Of a DNA stretch of 64,000 bases, positions 53,540-62,199 are shown one piece after another. A model generated the notes under the pieces. That model ran no database searches. It was not told the DNA's origin and saw only the letters and a list, made by a program, of their open reading frames with translations. The position numbers were made by a program, and so were the translations under genes. Origin of the DNA: Streptomyces sp. NA02950 (GTDB lineage: Bacteria; Actinomycetota; Actinomycetes; Streptomycetales; Streptomycetaceae); contig NZ_CP054916.1 of assembly GCF_013364155.1 (NCBI RefSeq), forward strand, positions 682,001 through 746,000. Reading direction: 5' to 3'. Position 1 is the first letter of the stretch. Each line of letters begins with the position of its first letter.

Positions 53540-54106
53540 TCAGACCCGCGGTGCGGTCTGCTCGAGGGCGCGGGCTCGGGCGCGCTCGGGGTAGCGGGCG
53601 GTGAACATGGCGGGCAGCACGAACCCGGCCACCTGGACCGCCGTCGAGGCCGTATCACCCAGATCCGCGGCGTGGACCGCGGCCAGGGCGGCGGCGGAGA
53701 GGGTGAAGGCGGTGGCCCAGACGGCGGTGATCACCACATTGATCCGGCGGAACAGCGGGGTGCCCCACACCTCGCGCGGCGCCTGGCGGCGGGCTATGCC
53801 GGTGGTGAAGGGCCGCCGCACGGCGACCGTCACCCAGGCGGTGACGGCCAGCCAGCCCAGCGCCAGCGCGCCGCCGTAGGACTCAAGGGCGCTGTGCGGG
53901 CGGGCGAAGGAGAGCGCGGTGAGACCCGCGAAGAAGACCACCGTGCTGCCCTCCAGCACCAGGGCGTCCGCGTCCACACCCGACTTCCGCTGCTGCACCA
54001 GCAGCCCGGCCCCGATCACCAGGCCCGCCAGCGCGCCCCACTGCCAGCCCAGTGAGGAGACCACCGCGAAGGCGATCCACGGGATGAAGCCGCGCAGGTA
54101 GTTCAT
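53540..54106 (-). CDS. Multi-pass membrane protein, unknown function
   Basis: 188 aa from ATG 54106 with AAAGGAG 6 nt upstream. About five or six hydrophobic segments: LRGFIPWIAFAVVSSLGWQW, GALAGLVIGAGLLVQ, STVVFFAGLTALSF, GGALALGWLAVTAWVTVAVR and INVVITAVWATAFTLSAAAL. The C-terminus is short and basic. The pattern resembles VC0807-type or intracellular-septation-like integral membrane proteins of actinomycetes. Divergent from a PadR regulator with 121 bp between, which is the usual arrangement for a PadR-controlled membrane protein. No enzymatic motif. Confidence 0.75.
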   Translation of the reverse strand: MNYLRGFIPWIAFAVVSSLGWQWGALAGLVIGAGLLVQQRKSGVDADALVLEGSTVVFFAGLTALSFARPHSALESYGGALALGWLAVTAWVTVAVRRPFTTGIARRQAPREVWGTPLFRRINVVITAVWATAFTLSAAALAAVHAADLGDTASTAVQVAGFVLPAMFTARYPERARARALEQTAPRV

Positions 54107-54166
54107 GTCCGCTCCTTTGTGGGCGTTCCGGCCCTCTCGTCCCCTTGCGGCGACATTCTCACTCCG

Positions 54167-54215
54167 ACATGTCAAAAATAGAAGGTCCAACGTTGACGTG
54201 TCAATATTGGAAGGT
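54167..54215. promoter_or_regulatory. Direct-repeat operator in the PadR/membrane-protein intergenic region
   Basis: Two 20-bp direct repeats (54167-54186 and 54196-54215) match at 16 of 20 positions and start 29 bp apart, about three helical turns. The shared pattern is ACRTGTCAAWAWTRGAAGGT. TTGACG at 54194-54199 could be a -35, and GGAAGG of the second repeat may serve as ribosome-binding site for a GTG start at 54219. Likely PadR binding sites controlling both genes. Confidence 0.55.
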
Positions 54216-54227
54216 AAAGTGGAGGTC

Positions 54228-54809
54228 ATGAGCCTTCGCCATGCCGTACTGGGGCTGCTGGCCGACCACCCGGCCAGCGGCTATGACCTGATGAAGCTGT
54301 TCGAGACCTCGTTGGCGAACGTGTGGGCGGCCACCCAGAGCCAGGTCTACGGGGAGCTGGGCAAGCTGTCCGACGGGGGCCTGGTGGCGGTCACGGCCGA
54401 GGGTCCGCGCGGCCGCAAGGAGTACGCCATCACCGAGGACGGCAAGGCCGAGCTGCGGCACTGGCTGACCGGCACCCCACCCACCACCACCCGCCGCAGC
54501 GACATGCTGCTGCGCGTGTTCTTCCTCGGTCGGCTCACCCGGTTGGAGGCGGTCACCCACCTCGAGGCCGAGGCCGCCCGCGCCGCCACGCGCCGCACCG
54601 CCCTGAAGGAGCTGGAGAAGTCCATCGACTGGGACGAGGGCCCGCTGTCGGTCTACGGCCGGATCGTCCTGGAGTACGGCGTCCGGCAGTCCGTCATGCA
54701 GGAGGAGTGGGCCCGCTGGGCCGCCGAGCGCGTCGGCGCCCTCGACGAGAGCGCGGATGCCCCGACCGTGGCTGCCCCGCCGCCCGGCCCCGAGGCACCG
54801 GCGCCCTAG
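54228..54809 (+). CDS. PadR-family transcriptional regulator
   Basis: 193 aa from ATG 54228, with GGAGG only 2 nt upstream. GTG 54219, giving three extra residues, is better spaced from GGAAGG. The winged helix is diagnostic: SLRHAVLGLLADHPASGYDL, ATQSQVYGELGKLSDGGLVA, then GPRGRKEYAITEDGKAELRH. The C-terminal half is a helical dimerisation domain (AC-type PadR), ending in a Pro/Ala-rich tail. It probably represses itself and the divergent membrane-protein gene through the repeats between them. Confidence 0.93.
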   Translation: MSLRHAVLGLLADHPASGYDLMKLFETSLANVWAATQSQVYGELGKLSDGGLVAVTAEGPRGRKEYAITEDGKAELRHWLTGTPPTTTRRSDMLLRVFFLGRLTRLEAVTHLEAEAARAATRRTALKELEKSIDWDEGPLSVYGRIVLEYGVRQSVMQEEWARWAAERVGALDESADAPTVAAPPPGPEAPAP

Positions 54810-54888
54810 ACGAAGGAGCCCGGTGTGCTCCCCAGCCCGCACTGAGCGTCTCATCCGGCCGCGCCGGACCCCGGTGTGGAGCGGACCC

Positions 54889-54926
54889 ACCTGGGCACGC
54901 CGCCGTTCGGCGTGGCGTGCCCAGGT
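54889..54926. terminator. Bidirectional hairpin between PadR and the NHL-repeat gene
   Basis: A perfect 13-bp stem (ACCTGGGCACGCC, 54889-54901, with its complement at 54914-54926). The 12-nt loop itself contains a GCCG/CGGC mini-hairpin. It lies between convergent genes and ends 12 bp before the NHL-protein stop. Confidence 0.8.
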
Positions 54927-54938
54927 CGCCGCGGGCGC

Positions 54939-56165
54939 TCAGTGCCGGTGCGCGGAGCGTACGGGGGCGGTGTCGGTGCTGGGCTTGTACGGGGTGATGC
55001 CGGCGTAGGTGGCGCGGTAGCCGTGGCGGCGTAGTTCGTCGTAGCGAGCGCGGTTGCCGCTGTGGAGGGTGGCATCGCACTCGGCCCTGCCCTGGGCGCC
55101 GGTCACCGCTGTGCACAGCTTCCGGGTACCGGACGCGTCGGTGAACCGGATGGTCTGACCGCGCAGCGGGGTGCCCTGGGCGTTGGTCAGGGTGGCGGAC
55201 AGCCCCTTGACCTTCAGATACGGAGGTGTCAGGTGCCGTTGCACGGTGGCCGGGGACGCTGTGAGACGGGTGGACTCGTGGTGGGTTGCGGTCGGAATGG
55301 CCAGTCCGACGGGAGTGTGCAGCCCGGCGATGGGGACGGTGGTCTGGGTGCCACCGCGCGCGGGGACCTCCACCACCCGGTCGTTGCCGAAGTCGGCGAT
55401 GAACAGGTCGCCCTGCGCGTCGAGGGCCAGCCCCTGCGGGCTGTTCAGCCCGGTCGTCGGGACGGTCCACTGAGAGCCGCCGCGGGCGGGCAGTTTGATC
55501 ACCCGGTTGTTGCCCGAGTCGGACACATACAGGTTCCCGGCCCGGTCGAACGCCAGCCCGGTGGGCTGGGAGAGGCCAATGAGGGGGACGGTGGTCTGCG
55601 GACCGCCGTCGGCGGGCACCTTCACGACGCGGTCGTTGATGAAGTCGGCGATGAACAGATCGCCGTCGGCATCGAGGGCCAGGCCGTCCGGGTGGAGCAG
55701 ACCAGTGGTCGGAACGGTGGTCTGACCACCGCCGTTCGGAGGGACCCGCACCACCCGGTCATTGAAACTGTCCGAGATGAAGAGGTCGCCGTCGCGGTTG
55801 AGGCCCAGTCCGATCGGGCGGTTGAGGCCGGTGGTGGGGACGGTGGTCTGACCGCCGCCGTTGGCCGGGACCTCCACCACACGGTTGTTTCCCGTGTCGG
55901 AGACGAAGAGGTTGTTGGCGGCGTCGAGCGCGAGACCGGTCGGGCGGGTGAGCCCGGTGGTCGGGACTGTGGTCTGGCCGCTGCCGTCGGTGGCGACCTT
56001 CAGCACCGTGTTGTCGGTGTACTCCGAGACGTACAGGGGCACGGTGCGCCGCGCGCGGTCGGGAGGCGCGGCCGTGGCCGTGGTTGCCGGTGCGATGCCA
56101 GCCGTACACAGCGTCAGAATTCCTGACAGCGCGGTCAGTCGCTGTCGTGTGGAAAAACGGATCAT
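54939..56165 (-). CDS. Secreted NHL-repeat beta-propeller protein with C-terminal Ig-like domain
   Basis: 408 aa from ATG 56165; no clear Shine-Dalgarno. The signal peptide is TRQRLTALSGILTLCTAGIA, with cleavage near ATA-AP. About six 42-residue NHL repeats follow (GLALDAQGDLFIADFGNDRV, VEVPARGGTQTTVPIAGL), forming a propeller of the Vgb/NHL type. Residues about 305-400 look like a bacterial Ig-like domain with two Cys (KLCTAVTGAQGRAECDATLH), probably a disulfide. It is extracellular, with a binding role plausible. The catalytic residues of streptogramin lyase were not identified, so resistance is not claimed. The DNA repeats themselves are nearly identical at 126-bp spacing. Confidence 0.85.
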   Translation of the reverse strand: MIRFSTRQRLTALSGILTLCTAGIAPATTATAAPPDRARRTVPLYVSEYTDNTVLKVATDGSGQTTVPTTGLTRPTGLALDAANNLFVSDTGNNRVVEVPANGGGQTTVPTTGLNRPIGLGLNRDGDLFISDSFNDRVVRVPPNGGGQTTVPTTGLLHPDGLALDADGDLFIADFINDRVVKVPADGGPQTTVPLIGLSQPTGLAFDRAGNLYVSDSGNNRVIKLPARGGSQWTVPTTGLNSPQGLALDAQGDLFIADFGNDRVVEVPARGGTQTTVPIAGLHTPVGLAIPTATHHESTRLTASPATVQRHLTPPYLKVKGLSATLTNAQGTPLRGQTIRFTDASGTRKLCTAVTGAQGRAECDATLHSGNRARYDELRRHGYRATYAGITPYKPSTDTAPVRSAHRH

Positions 56166-56310
56166 GACACACCCATCTGTTCTGGACGGACGCCCGACCC
56201 TAGGAACCCATGGCCCGCCCTCGTCCGCACCACGCCACCGGCCCGCCCGGCATCCACCCCAACGGCAGGCGCGGGGCGGTGGCGGGTAGATGGGTGAGTG
56301 GCCGAGTGGT

Positions 56311-57210
56311 TCAGGGCCCGCCGGTGATGCCGACGATGGCCGCGCGGAGATGTTCGATGACCGCGGCGTTGGGACAGACGTGGCCGTAGCCCTCGATGAA
56401 CAGCCCTCTGGCTCCGGGAACGGTCTCGGCCAGGGCCCGCCCGTGCTCGACGGGGATGATCGGGTCATCCGTGCCGTGGATGACCAGGGTGGGCACGTCC
56501 AGCGCGCGCAGCCTGGGCGCGAGGTCGCCGACGGATGCGATGGCGTCGATGGCGAGCTGGCTGGCGTCCGGGTGCCAGGGGTTGGTCGCGCGGTCGTACT
56601 CGTGGGTGAGGACTGCCCGGCACCCCTCCATGTCGTACTCCGTGCTTCCAGCCAGCGGCGCGTAAGCGCTGAAGCGGGCCTCGATGAACTCCTCCCGGGT
56701 GGCGGGCGGGCTGGCGGCCAGCTCGGCCGCCATCTGCGCCACGTGTGCCAGGTAGTCGGCGTGCGGGGGCGGAGAGAAGAACGACGCCTCGCCTCTGAGG
56801 GTGGGCACCACGCCCGCCAGGCGAGAACTGGTCGAACACAGCGTCAGTGAGCGTACGCGGCCCGGGTGGTCGAGCCCGAGGAGCTGGGCGACGAGTCCGC
56901 CCATGGACCCGCCGACGATGTGCGCGGCGTCGACGCCGTAGCCGTCCAGGACCGCCACGGCGTCGCGGGCCAGGTCATGGCAGTCGTAGGGGTTCTTGTC
57001 GTAGTCGATCAGGGTGGACTTGCCGGTGTTGCGCTGGTCGTAGCGGATGACGTGCCGCCCACTCGCCGCCAGGCCGTGGCACAGGCTGTCGGGCCACCCC
57101 ACGGCCTGGGCGTCCGCTCCGACGATCAGCAGCACATCCGGGTCGGCGGGATCGCCGAAGTCCTCGGTCCACAGCTGGAGTTCACCGGCAAGGACGATCT
57201 TCTCAGGCAT
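56311..57210 (-). CDS. Alpha/beta-fold hydrolase (RdmC-like)
   Basis: 299 aa from ATG 57210, overlapping the upstream stop by 8 bp. The nucleophile elbow is IVGGSMGGLVAQLL (Ser). The acid Asp is probably in LVIHGTDDPIIP and the His in EGYGHVCPNA. RYDQRNTGKSTLIDYDKNPY is typical of the group that includes aclacinomycin methylesterase RdmC and haloalkane-dehalogenase relatives. Cytosolic. Operon with an acyl-CoA synthetase suggests hydrolysis of an ester or thioester in acyl metabolism; the substrate is unknown. Confidence 0.9.
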   Translation of the reverse strand: MPEKIVLAGELQLWTEDFGDPADPDVLLIVGADAQAVGWPDSLCHGLAASGRHVIRYDQRNTGKSTLIDYDKNPYDCHDLARDAVAVLDGYGVDAAHIVGGSMGGLVAQLLGLDHPGRVRSLTLCSTSSRLAGVVPTLRGEASFFSPPPHADYLAHVAQMAAELAASPPATREEFIEARFSAYAPLAGSTEYDMEGCRAVLTHEYDRATNPWHPDASQLAIDAIASVGDLAPRLRALDVPTLVIHGTDDPIIPVEHGRALAETVPGARGLFIEGYGHVCPNAAVIEHLRAAIVGITGGP

Positions 57211-58708
57211 GTGACGGTCCCTTCATGTCCCGTCCGGAAACGCGTTCTGTCCCTCGCAGGGACTCGATGGCGGCGTCGCGGATCGCTCCACGGCGGGTCT
57301 TGCCCGCGTCGTCGCGCAGCGGCTCGTCGGTGAGCTCGATGGAGCGGGGGATCTTGTAGCGGTCCAGCCGGTCGGCCAGGTGGTCGAGAAGCGCCTCGAC
57401 GGTGGTGCCGGGGGCTGCCTGGACGACGGCGTGGACCCGCTGGCCGAGGTCGTCGTCCGGAAGTCCGACGACCACACTGGTCAGCACCGCGGGATGCTCG
57501 CTGAGAGCCGACTCGACCTGTGCCGGGTAGATGTTGGCGCCACCGGAGACGATGAGGTCGGTGCGGCGGTCGCTGAGGTAGAGGTAGCCGTCCTCGTCCA
57601 TCCAGCCGAGGTCGCCCAGGGACTCCCAGTCGCCGTGGCTGCGGGCCTCGGCCCCGATGTACCGGTAGCCGGGATCGCCCTCGGGCGCGCGCATGAAGAT
57701 CTCGCCGATCACCCCGGGCGGGGCCGGTGTGCCGTCGGGGTTCAGCACGGTCATCTCGCCGCTCATCGGACGGCCCACCGAGCCCCGGTGCGCGAGCCAT
57801 TCGGTGCCGTTGAGTGCGGCGATCGCCTGGGCTTCCGTACCGGAGTACATCTCCCACAGCCGCTCGGGACCGACCAGGTCGATCCACGCCTCCTTCACCC
57901 ATGGCGGACAGGCCGCCGAGGAGTGCAGCACCACCCTCAGCGAGGAGGCGTCGAAGCGTCCCGGTTCCTCCTGCGCCGTGCGCCAGATGCGCTGCATCAT
58001 GGTCGGCACCAGCACCATCCACGACACGGCGTGGGTGCGGATCGCGTCGATGGCCGCGGTGGCGTCGAAGCGGGGCAGCACCACCAGGTGGTGGCCCAGG
58101 AACAGGCCCAGGCTGGAGAAGGTGAAGGGCGCGTTGTGATGGAGCGGGCCCGCGACCAGCTGGCAGTCGTCGGGTTCCATCAGCATCGCGCGAGCTTGGG
58201 CCAGGTCGATGTCACCGTCGTGGCCGTCGACGATGACTTTGGGGCGTCCGGTGCTACCGCCTGAGGTCGGAGCCTTCCAGGAGGGGGAGATCCGTTCGGG
58301 CAGCGGCCCGTCACCCAGGCCCGTGGGAGGCCGGAAACCAGCTGGAACATGAGCGACGCCGGGGTGGTCGGCGGGATCCAGATCCCCGACCACCAGCGTG
58401 GAGCCCGCCAGTTCCACGATCTCCCGCCGCTCACGGGCCGGCAGCCGCCAGGAGACCGGCTGCGGCACGGCACCGAGCTTCCAGACGGCGACGGCGGCGA
58501 GGTGGAACTCGGTGGAGTTCGGCAGCGCGATGGTGACGAAGTTACCGTGTCGCACCCCGAGTTCCGCGTAGGCGCGCGCGAGCCGGTTGCTCCCGCGGTC
58601 GAGCTCCTCCCGGGTCAGGGTCCGCGCGCCACAGGTGATGGCGGGGCGCTGCGGATCCCGCTTGGCCAGTTCCCTGATGATGCGGCCGATCGGTTGCGTC
58701 GTGGACAT
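57203..58708 (-). CDS. AMP-forming acyl-CoA synthetase/ligase
   Basis: 501 aa from ATG 58708 (AAGGAAG upstream). ANL-superfamily motifs: the P-loop TSGGSTGRPKVI, MYSGTEA, GDLGWMDEDGYLYLSDRRTD, then LIVSGGANIYPAQVESAL and the C-terminal catalytic Lys in RDDAGKTRRG. The length is typical of medium- or aryl-acid CoA ligases. It activates a carboxylic acid to acyl-AMP and then acyl-CoA. Coupled to the hydrolase downstream by overlapping ends. No regulator is adjacent. Confidence 0.92.
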   Translation of the reverse strand: MSTTQPIGRIIRELAKRDPQRPAITCGARTLTREELDRGSNRLARAYAELGVRHGNFVTIALPNSTEFHLAAVAVWKLGAVPQPVSWRLPARERREIVELAGSTLVVGDLDPADHPGVAHVPAGFRPPTGLGDGPLPERISPSWKAPTSGGSTGRPKVIVDGHDGDIDLAQARAMLMEPDDCQLVAGPLHHNAPFTFSSLGLFLGHHLVVLPRFDATAAIDAIRTHAVSWMVLVPTMMQRIWRTAQEEPGRFDASSLRVVLHSSAACPPWVKEAWIDLVGPERLWEMYSGTEAQAIAALNGTEWLAHRGSVGRPMSGEMTVLNPDGTPAPPGVIGEIFMRAPEGDPGYRYIGAEARSHGDWESLGDLGWMDEDGYLYLSDRRTDLIVSGGANIYPAQVESALSEHPAVLTSVVVGLPDDDLGQRVHAVVQAAPGTTVEALLDHLADRLDRYKIPRSIELTDEPLRDDAGKTRRGAIRDAAIESLRGTERVSGRDMKGPSHA

Positions 58709-59249
58709 CGGTCTTCCTTCTCACGGCTGGACCGGACGGCGGCCGGGACGTCCTCCTCCGGTGCGGGACGGGCAGGCGGAATGAAGAGTGGCGCGTACGT
58801 TCCCTCGGGCCGGCCGCGCTGCCGTCACCCCGGGCAGCACTGCCAGTCCGCACGCCATCAAAGGCCGGGGTCGGGCATGGCCGCATCCGTAGAACCACTG
58901 GTGCCCTCGCATGCGCCCCCGCCCCCGCGACACCGCCTCCGGGCCGGAAAGGTCCGGGGCATGATGTGACCGCCGCCACTGTTTCCGCAACCTGGACACA
59001 AACGTTCATGGCCGGTAACACTTTGCGCAGCGGGGGCCTGCCGAGCAGGCCGTCACCCACCGCGGATGCGCTCATGGCGCACCCACCCCCGCGCACTCGC
59101 CCCCTCACGGGCTACGAGGCGCGTTGTGTCTCAGCGTTCGACATTTCTTCTTCCTCCTCGCCTCCGCGGCCGCTTGGGGAGCACACCCGCGTGGTGGTGG
59201 TCCTCCCCCATGGCTCGTTGAGTCCACCGCCCTGACAGGGAGTCGCTCC
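58709..59249. other. 541-bp intergenic region, no gene recognised
   Basis: It lies between the divergent acyl-CoA synthetase and MFS genes. Frames on both strands have no plausible motif or ribosome-binding site. The stretch 58970-59030 is locally more AT-rich and is the best place for promoters. AGGGAG at 59237-59242 serves the MFS start. Confidence 0.4.
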
Positions 59250-60503
59250 ATGAACGTCACGGTCGTCCCACCGGACACGGGGAAACCGCCGAAAGCCCGG
59301 TACGGCGCGCTCATGACGTCAGTCGTCAGCGTCACCCTCATGTACAACATCTGCCTGGGGGGCGCGCTGGGGATCCTGATACCGAAACAGATCGCCGAGA
59401 TCACCCCCGATGGCAAGGTCGGGGCGCTGGCCATGGTGACCGCGGTCGGCGCGGCCGTCACCGTCCTCGCCAACCCCCTCGCCGGTGCGCTGTCGGACCG
59501 CACCCGCGGCCGCTGGGGACGGCGTACGCCCTGGGTGGTCGCCGGTGGTCTGGGCAGCGCGGTGTCCCTGCTGGCGCTCGGCGCCCTGGGGGCACTGATG
59601 TGGATCGCGGTGTTCTGGGCACTCACGAAGATGTTCCTCAATGTGCTGATCGCGCCGGTCAACGCGCTGGTGCCGGACCGGACTCCCCCGGAGAAGCGCG
59701 GCTTCGTCTCCGCCCTGATGGGACTGGCGGGGTTCGCGGGCGCGGTGGGGGGCACGCTGGTGGCCGCGGCGTTCGTGTCCCGGATCCCGCTCGGCTACAT
59801 GGTGATCGCGGTGGGTCTGGTGGCCGCGGCCGGGTTGTTCACGCTGCTGTCCGGCGACCGCTCCAGCGCGGGTGAACCGCGGCCCCCCTTCCACCTGGGA
59901 CGCTTCCTCCGCGGTTTCTGGGTGAGCCCCCGCCGGTACCCGGACTTCGCCTGGGCGTTCGTCGCCCGCACGGCGATGGTCCTCGGATTCAACGCGATCC
60001 TCACCTACCAGCTGTACATCCTCCAGGACTACGTGGGCATGTCCCTGGACGACGCCGCGGAGCTCAGCCCCGCCCTGAACCTGGTGCTGGTGGCGGGCGT
60101 CATCATCGGCACACTCCCCGCCGGTGCCCTGTCCGACCGACTCGGCCGCCGCAAGGTGTTCGTGTTCATCTCCTCGCTGGCCATCGCCATCGCCGGTCTC
60201 TTTCCGCTGATCTGGCCCACCGTCACCGCGATGTACGCCTTCTATGCGATCGCCGGCCTGGGCTTCGGCTGCTACGCGGCGGTGGACCAGGCCCTGATGA
60301 CACTGGTGCTGCCCAACGCCGAGGACAGCGGCAAGGACATGGGCATCCTCAGCATCGCGAACAACGGGGCCACGGCCGTGGCCCCCGTCGTCGCCGCGGG
60401 TCTGATCAGCGCGCTGGGCGGCTACCGGTCGCTCTTCGGTGCCGGTGTCGCGCTCGCGGTCATCGGCGCGGTGGCCGTCCTGCCGATCAAGAGCGTCCGC
60501 TGA
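59250..60503 (+). CDS. MFS transporter (12 TMS)
   Basis: 417 aa from ATG 59250 (AGGGAG 7-8 nt upstream). Motif A is NPLAGALSDRTRGRWGRRTP, with a second copy ALSDRLGRRKVFVF halfway. Twelve hydrophobic segments start at SVVSVTLMYNICLGGALGIL. The half-way loop contains GDRSSAGEPRPPFHLGRFLR. The pattern resembles sugar/glycoside-type or SLC45-like MFS proteins rather than DHA2 drug exporters. No regulator is adjacent and the substrate is unknown. Convergent with nuoB. Confidence 0.88.
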   Translation: MNVTVVPPDTGKPPKARYGALMTSVVSVTLMYNICLGGALGILIPKQIAEITPDGKVGALAMVTAVGAAVTVLANPLAGALSDRTRGRWGRRTPWVVAGGLGSAVSLLALGALGALMWIAVFWALTKMFLNVLIAPVNALVPDRTPPEKRGFVSALMGLAGFAGAVGGTLVAAAFVSRIPLGYMVIAVGLVAAAGLFTLLSGDRSSAGEPRPPFHLGRFLRGFWVSPRRYPDFAWAFVARTAMVLGFNAILTYQLYILQDYVGMSLDDAAELSPALNLVLVAGVIIGTLPAGALSDRLGRRKVFVFISSLAIAIAGLFPLIWPTVTAMYAFYAIAGLGFGCYAAVDQALMTLVLPNAEDSGKDMGILSIANNGATAVAPVVAAGLISALGGYRSLFGAGVALAVIGAVAVLPIKSVR

Positions 60504-60533
60504 CCCGGCGCACGCCGACCCGCGGAGGAGCCC

Positions 60534-61121
60534 CTACGCCGGCCCCCGGGCGTGCCCCGGCGTCCGGGGGCCGGTCGGCAGGAGCGGCACGTCGATGACG
60601 GGACGGGCGCGGAGCGCCACCTCCTCCGCCGCGCGTGCGGCCTCCTCACGGTTCACCCCGAGGGGTGCGCACCTGACCTGTTCGTGCAGCTTGACGACGG
60701 CGTCCATCAGCATCTGCGGGCGGGGCGGGCACCCCGGCAGATAGATGTCCACGGGGACGATGTGATCGACCCCCTGGACCACGGCGTAGTTGTTGAACAT
60801 CCCGCCCGAGGACGCGCACACGCCCATGGCGATGACCCACTTGGGGTTCGGCATCTGGTCGTACACACGGCGCAGCACGGGAGCCATCTTCTGGCTGACC
60901 CGTCCGGACACGATCATGAGATCCGCCTGTCTCGGCCCGCGCCAGTACTCCATCCCCCACCGCGACAGATCGTGCTTCGCACCTCCCGTCGCCATCACTT
61001 CCATCGCGCAGCACGCCAGTCCGAAGACCGCGGGGAACATCGACGACTTGCGCGCGGCTCCCGCGAGGACTTCCACGGTCGTGAGGGCGAAACCGCTCGG
61101 GAGACTCTCTTCGATACCCAC
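60534..61121 (-). CDS. nuoB: NADH-quinone oxidoreductase subunit B (solitary NuoB)
   Basis: 195 aa. GTG 61121 ([17 protein letters not shown]) matches the usual NuoB start. The four cluster-N2 cysteines are in place: the CC pair in [12 protein letters not shown], Cys in [18 protein letters not shown] and Cys in [11 protein letters not shown]. The subunit normally sits at the quinone junction of complex I. Here no other nuo gene is nearby, unlike the 14-gene operon. The Arg/Pro tail is short. It may be a second copy used by an alternative complex or simply a displaced paralogue. Divergent from a nitroreductase. Confidence 0.93.
   Translation of the reverse strand: MGIEESLPSGFALTTVEVLAGAARKSSMFPAVFGLACCAMEVMATGGAKHDLSRWGMEYWRGPRQADLMIVSGRVSQKMAPVLRRVYDQMPNPKWVIAMGVCASSGGMFNNYAVVQGVDHIVPVDIYLPGCPPRPQMLMDAVVKLHEQVRCAPLGVNREEAARAAEEVALRARPVIDVPLLPTGPRTPGHARGPA
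60539..60574. terminator. Bidirectional hairpin between the MFS gene and nuoB
   Basis: A perfect 11-bp stem CCGGCCCCCGG (60539-60549) with its complement at 60564-60574 and a 14-nt loop. It overlaps the last codons of nuoB and lies 36 bp after the MFS stop, serving both convergent genes. Confidence 0.65.
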
Positions 61122-61245
61122 ACCAGCACCTCTGTTCCAAAGGGTCCGGGGACGGCAGTCCTGGCTGATCGGAGCGTTCTGCTCCTCACACAACGTAGCC
61201 GGACGGCACCGGACCGGAACCAGGGGTGAGGACGACCCACCGGAA

Positions 61246-61368
61246 GATGAGTAACAACTACTCACCGCTGAGGTGTGTGCGCGGTTCTCCTCCTCCGGTA
61301 CGGTGCGGGGCGCCCAGCAGGCGAGCGGGGCCGCCTCCGCCCCCGGGATGAGCAGGAATTACTCACCG
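61246..61368. promoter_or_regulatory. Paired direct repeats in the nuoB/nitroreductase divergent region
   Basis: Two 22-bp related sites lie at 61246-61267 and 61347-61368, sharing GATGAG at the left end, TACTCACCG at the right end and AA in the middle. The first contains the palindrome GAGTA-ACAAC-TACTC. They sit in the 388-bp gap and look like binding sites of one regulator. Confidence 0.5.
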
Positions 61369-61515
61369 GCCCGGCAGGGAGCGCGGCGAGAGTTGCTGCG
61401 GGCAGGCAGCACGGCGGAGTGCCGTCCGGTGGACATCCGGGGCACCCGTCGGCACCACCCCATGCCGCCCGGTCTCTCCACCGACTTTCGTCATGCCCCC
61501 TGGGAAGTGATGTGC

Positions 61516-62199
61516 ATGTCCTCCACCCCCCTGATGCCCGCATACGCCGAGCGGCTGATCCGCGGCCGACGTGCCACCCGGGCCTTCCTCCCCGCCCCCG
61601 TCCCCGAAAGGACACTGCATGACATCTTCACGCTGGCCGGTGCGGCGCCCTCCTCGTCCAACACCCAGCCCTGGCTTGTCGAGGTGGTCAGCGGAGAAAC
61701 CCGTGACCGGCTGAGCAAGGCCCTGCTCGCCGCGAAGGAGGAGAACGCCTTCACGTTCGACTATCCCTACGACGACACCATGTACTCCGGCAACAGCGTC
61801 CGGTGGCGTCAGGACATGGGAGCGCGGATGTACAGCTCCCTGGGCATCGCACGGGACGACCACGAGGGGCGGCATGTCATCCTCCGGGACAATCTGCGGT
61901 TCTTCGGCGCCCCGCACGTGGCGCTGATGTTCATGCCGCCCAACGCGGAGGAACGGATGGCCAATGACACCGGGCTGTACGCACAGACCCTGATGCTCGC
62001 CATGACCGCCCACGGGGTGGCCAGCTGTCCGCAGGCGTCCCTGGGCTTCTTCTGCGACACCATCCGCGAAACGCTCGGCATCAGCGACAACAAGCTCATC
62101 TTCGGGATCTCGTTCGGCTACGCCGACGAGTCCTCCCCCAGGAACCAGGTCCGCATGCCCCGCGCGGAACTGGCGGAGACGACCCGCTTCCACCGCTAG
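61516..62199 (+). CDS. Nitroreductase-family FMN oxidoreductase
   Basis: 227 aa from ATG 61516 (GGGAAG 8 nt upstream; ATG 61510 is an alternative). The N-terminal RGRRATRAFLPAPVPERTLH, APSSSNTQPWLVEVVSG (FMN-phosphate contacts) and the C-terminal GISFGYADESSPRNQVRM are diagnostic. The length is normal. The family reduces nitro or quinone compounds with NAD(P)H and acts as a cytosolic dimer. The stop codon TAG (62197-62199) touches the left inverted repeat of a MITE-like element, so the original 3' end may have been altered. Confidence 0.92.
   Translation: MSSTPLMPAYAERLIRGRRATRAFLPAPVPERTLHDIFTLAGAAPSSSNTQPWLVEVVSGETRDRLSKALLAAKEENAFTFDYPYDDTMYSGNSVRWRQDMGARMYSSLGIARDDHEGRHVILRDNLRFFGAPHVALMFMPPNAEERMANDTGLYAQTLMLAMTAHGVASCPQASLGFFCDTIRETLGISDNKLIFGISFGYADESSPRNQVRMPRAELAETTRFHR

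Noticed and set aside
54939..56165. NHL-repeat protein as a streptogramin B lyase (resistance gene)
   Set aside because: The propeller is similar, but the protein is secreted, has an Ig-like tail, and the lyase active-site residues were not identified.
56311..58708. Acyl-CoA synthetase plus hydrolase as part of a biosynthetic gene cluster
   Set aside because: No carrier protein, ketosynthase, NRPS module or tailoring set is nearby; two genes are not enough.
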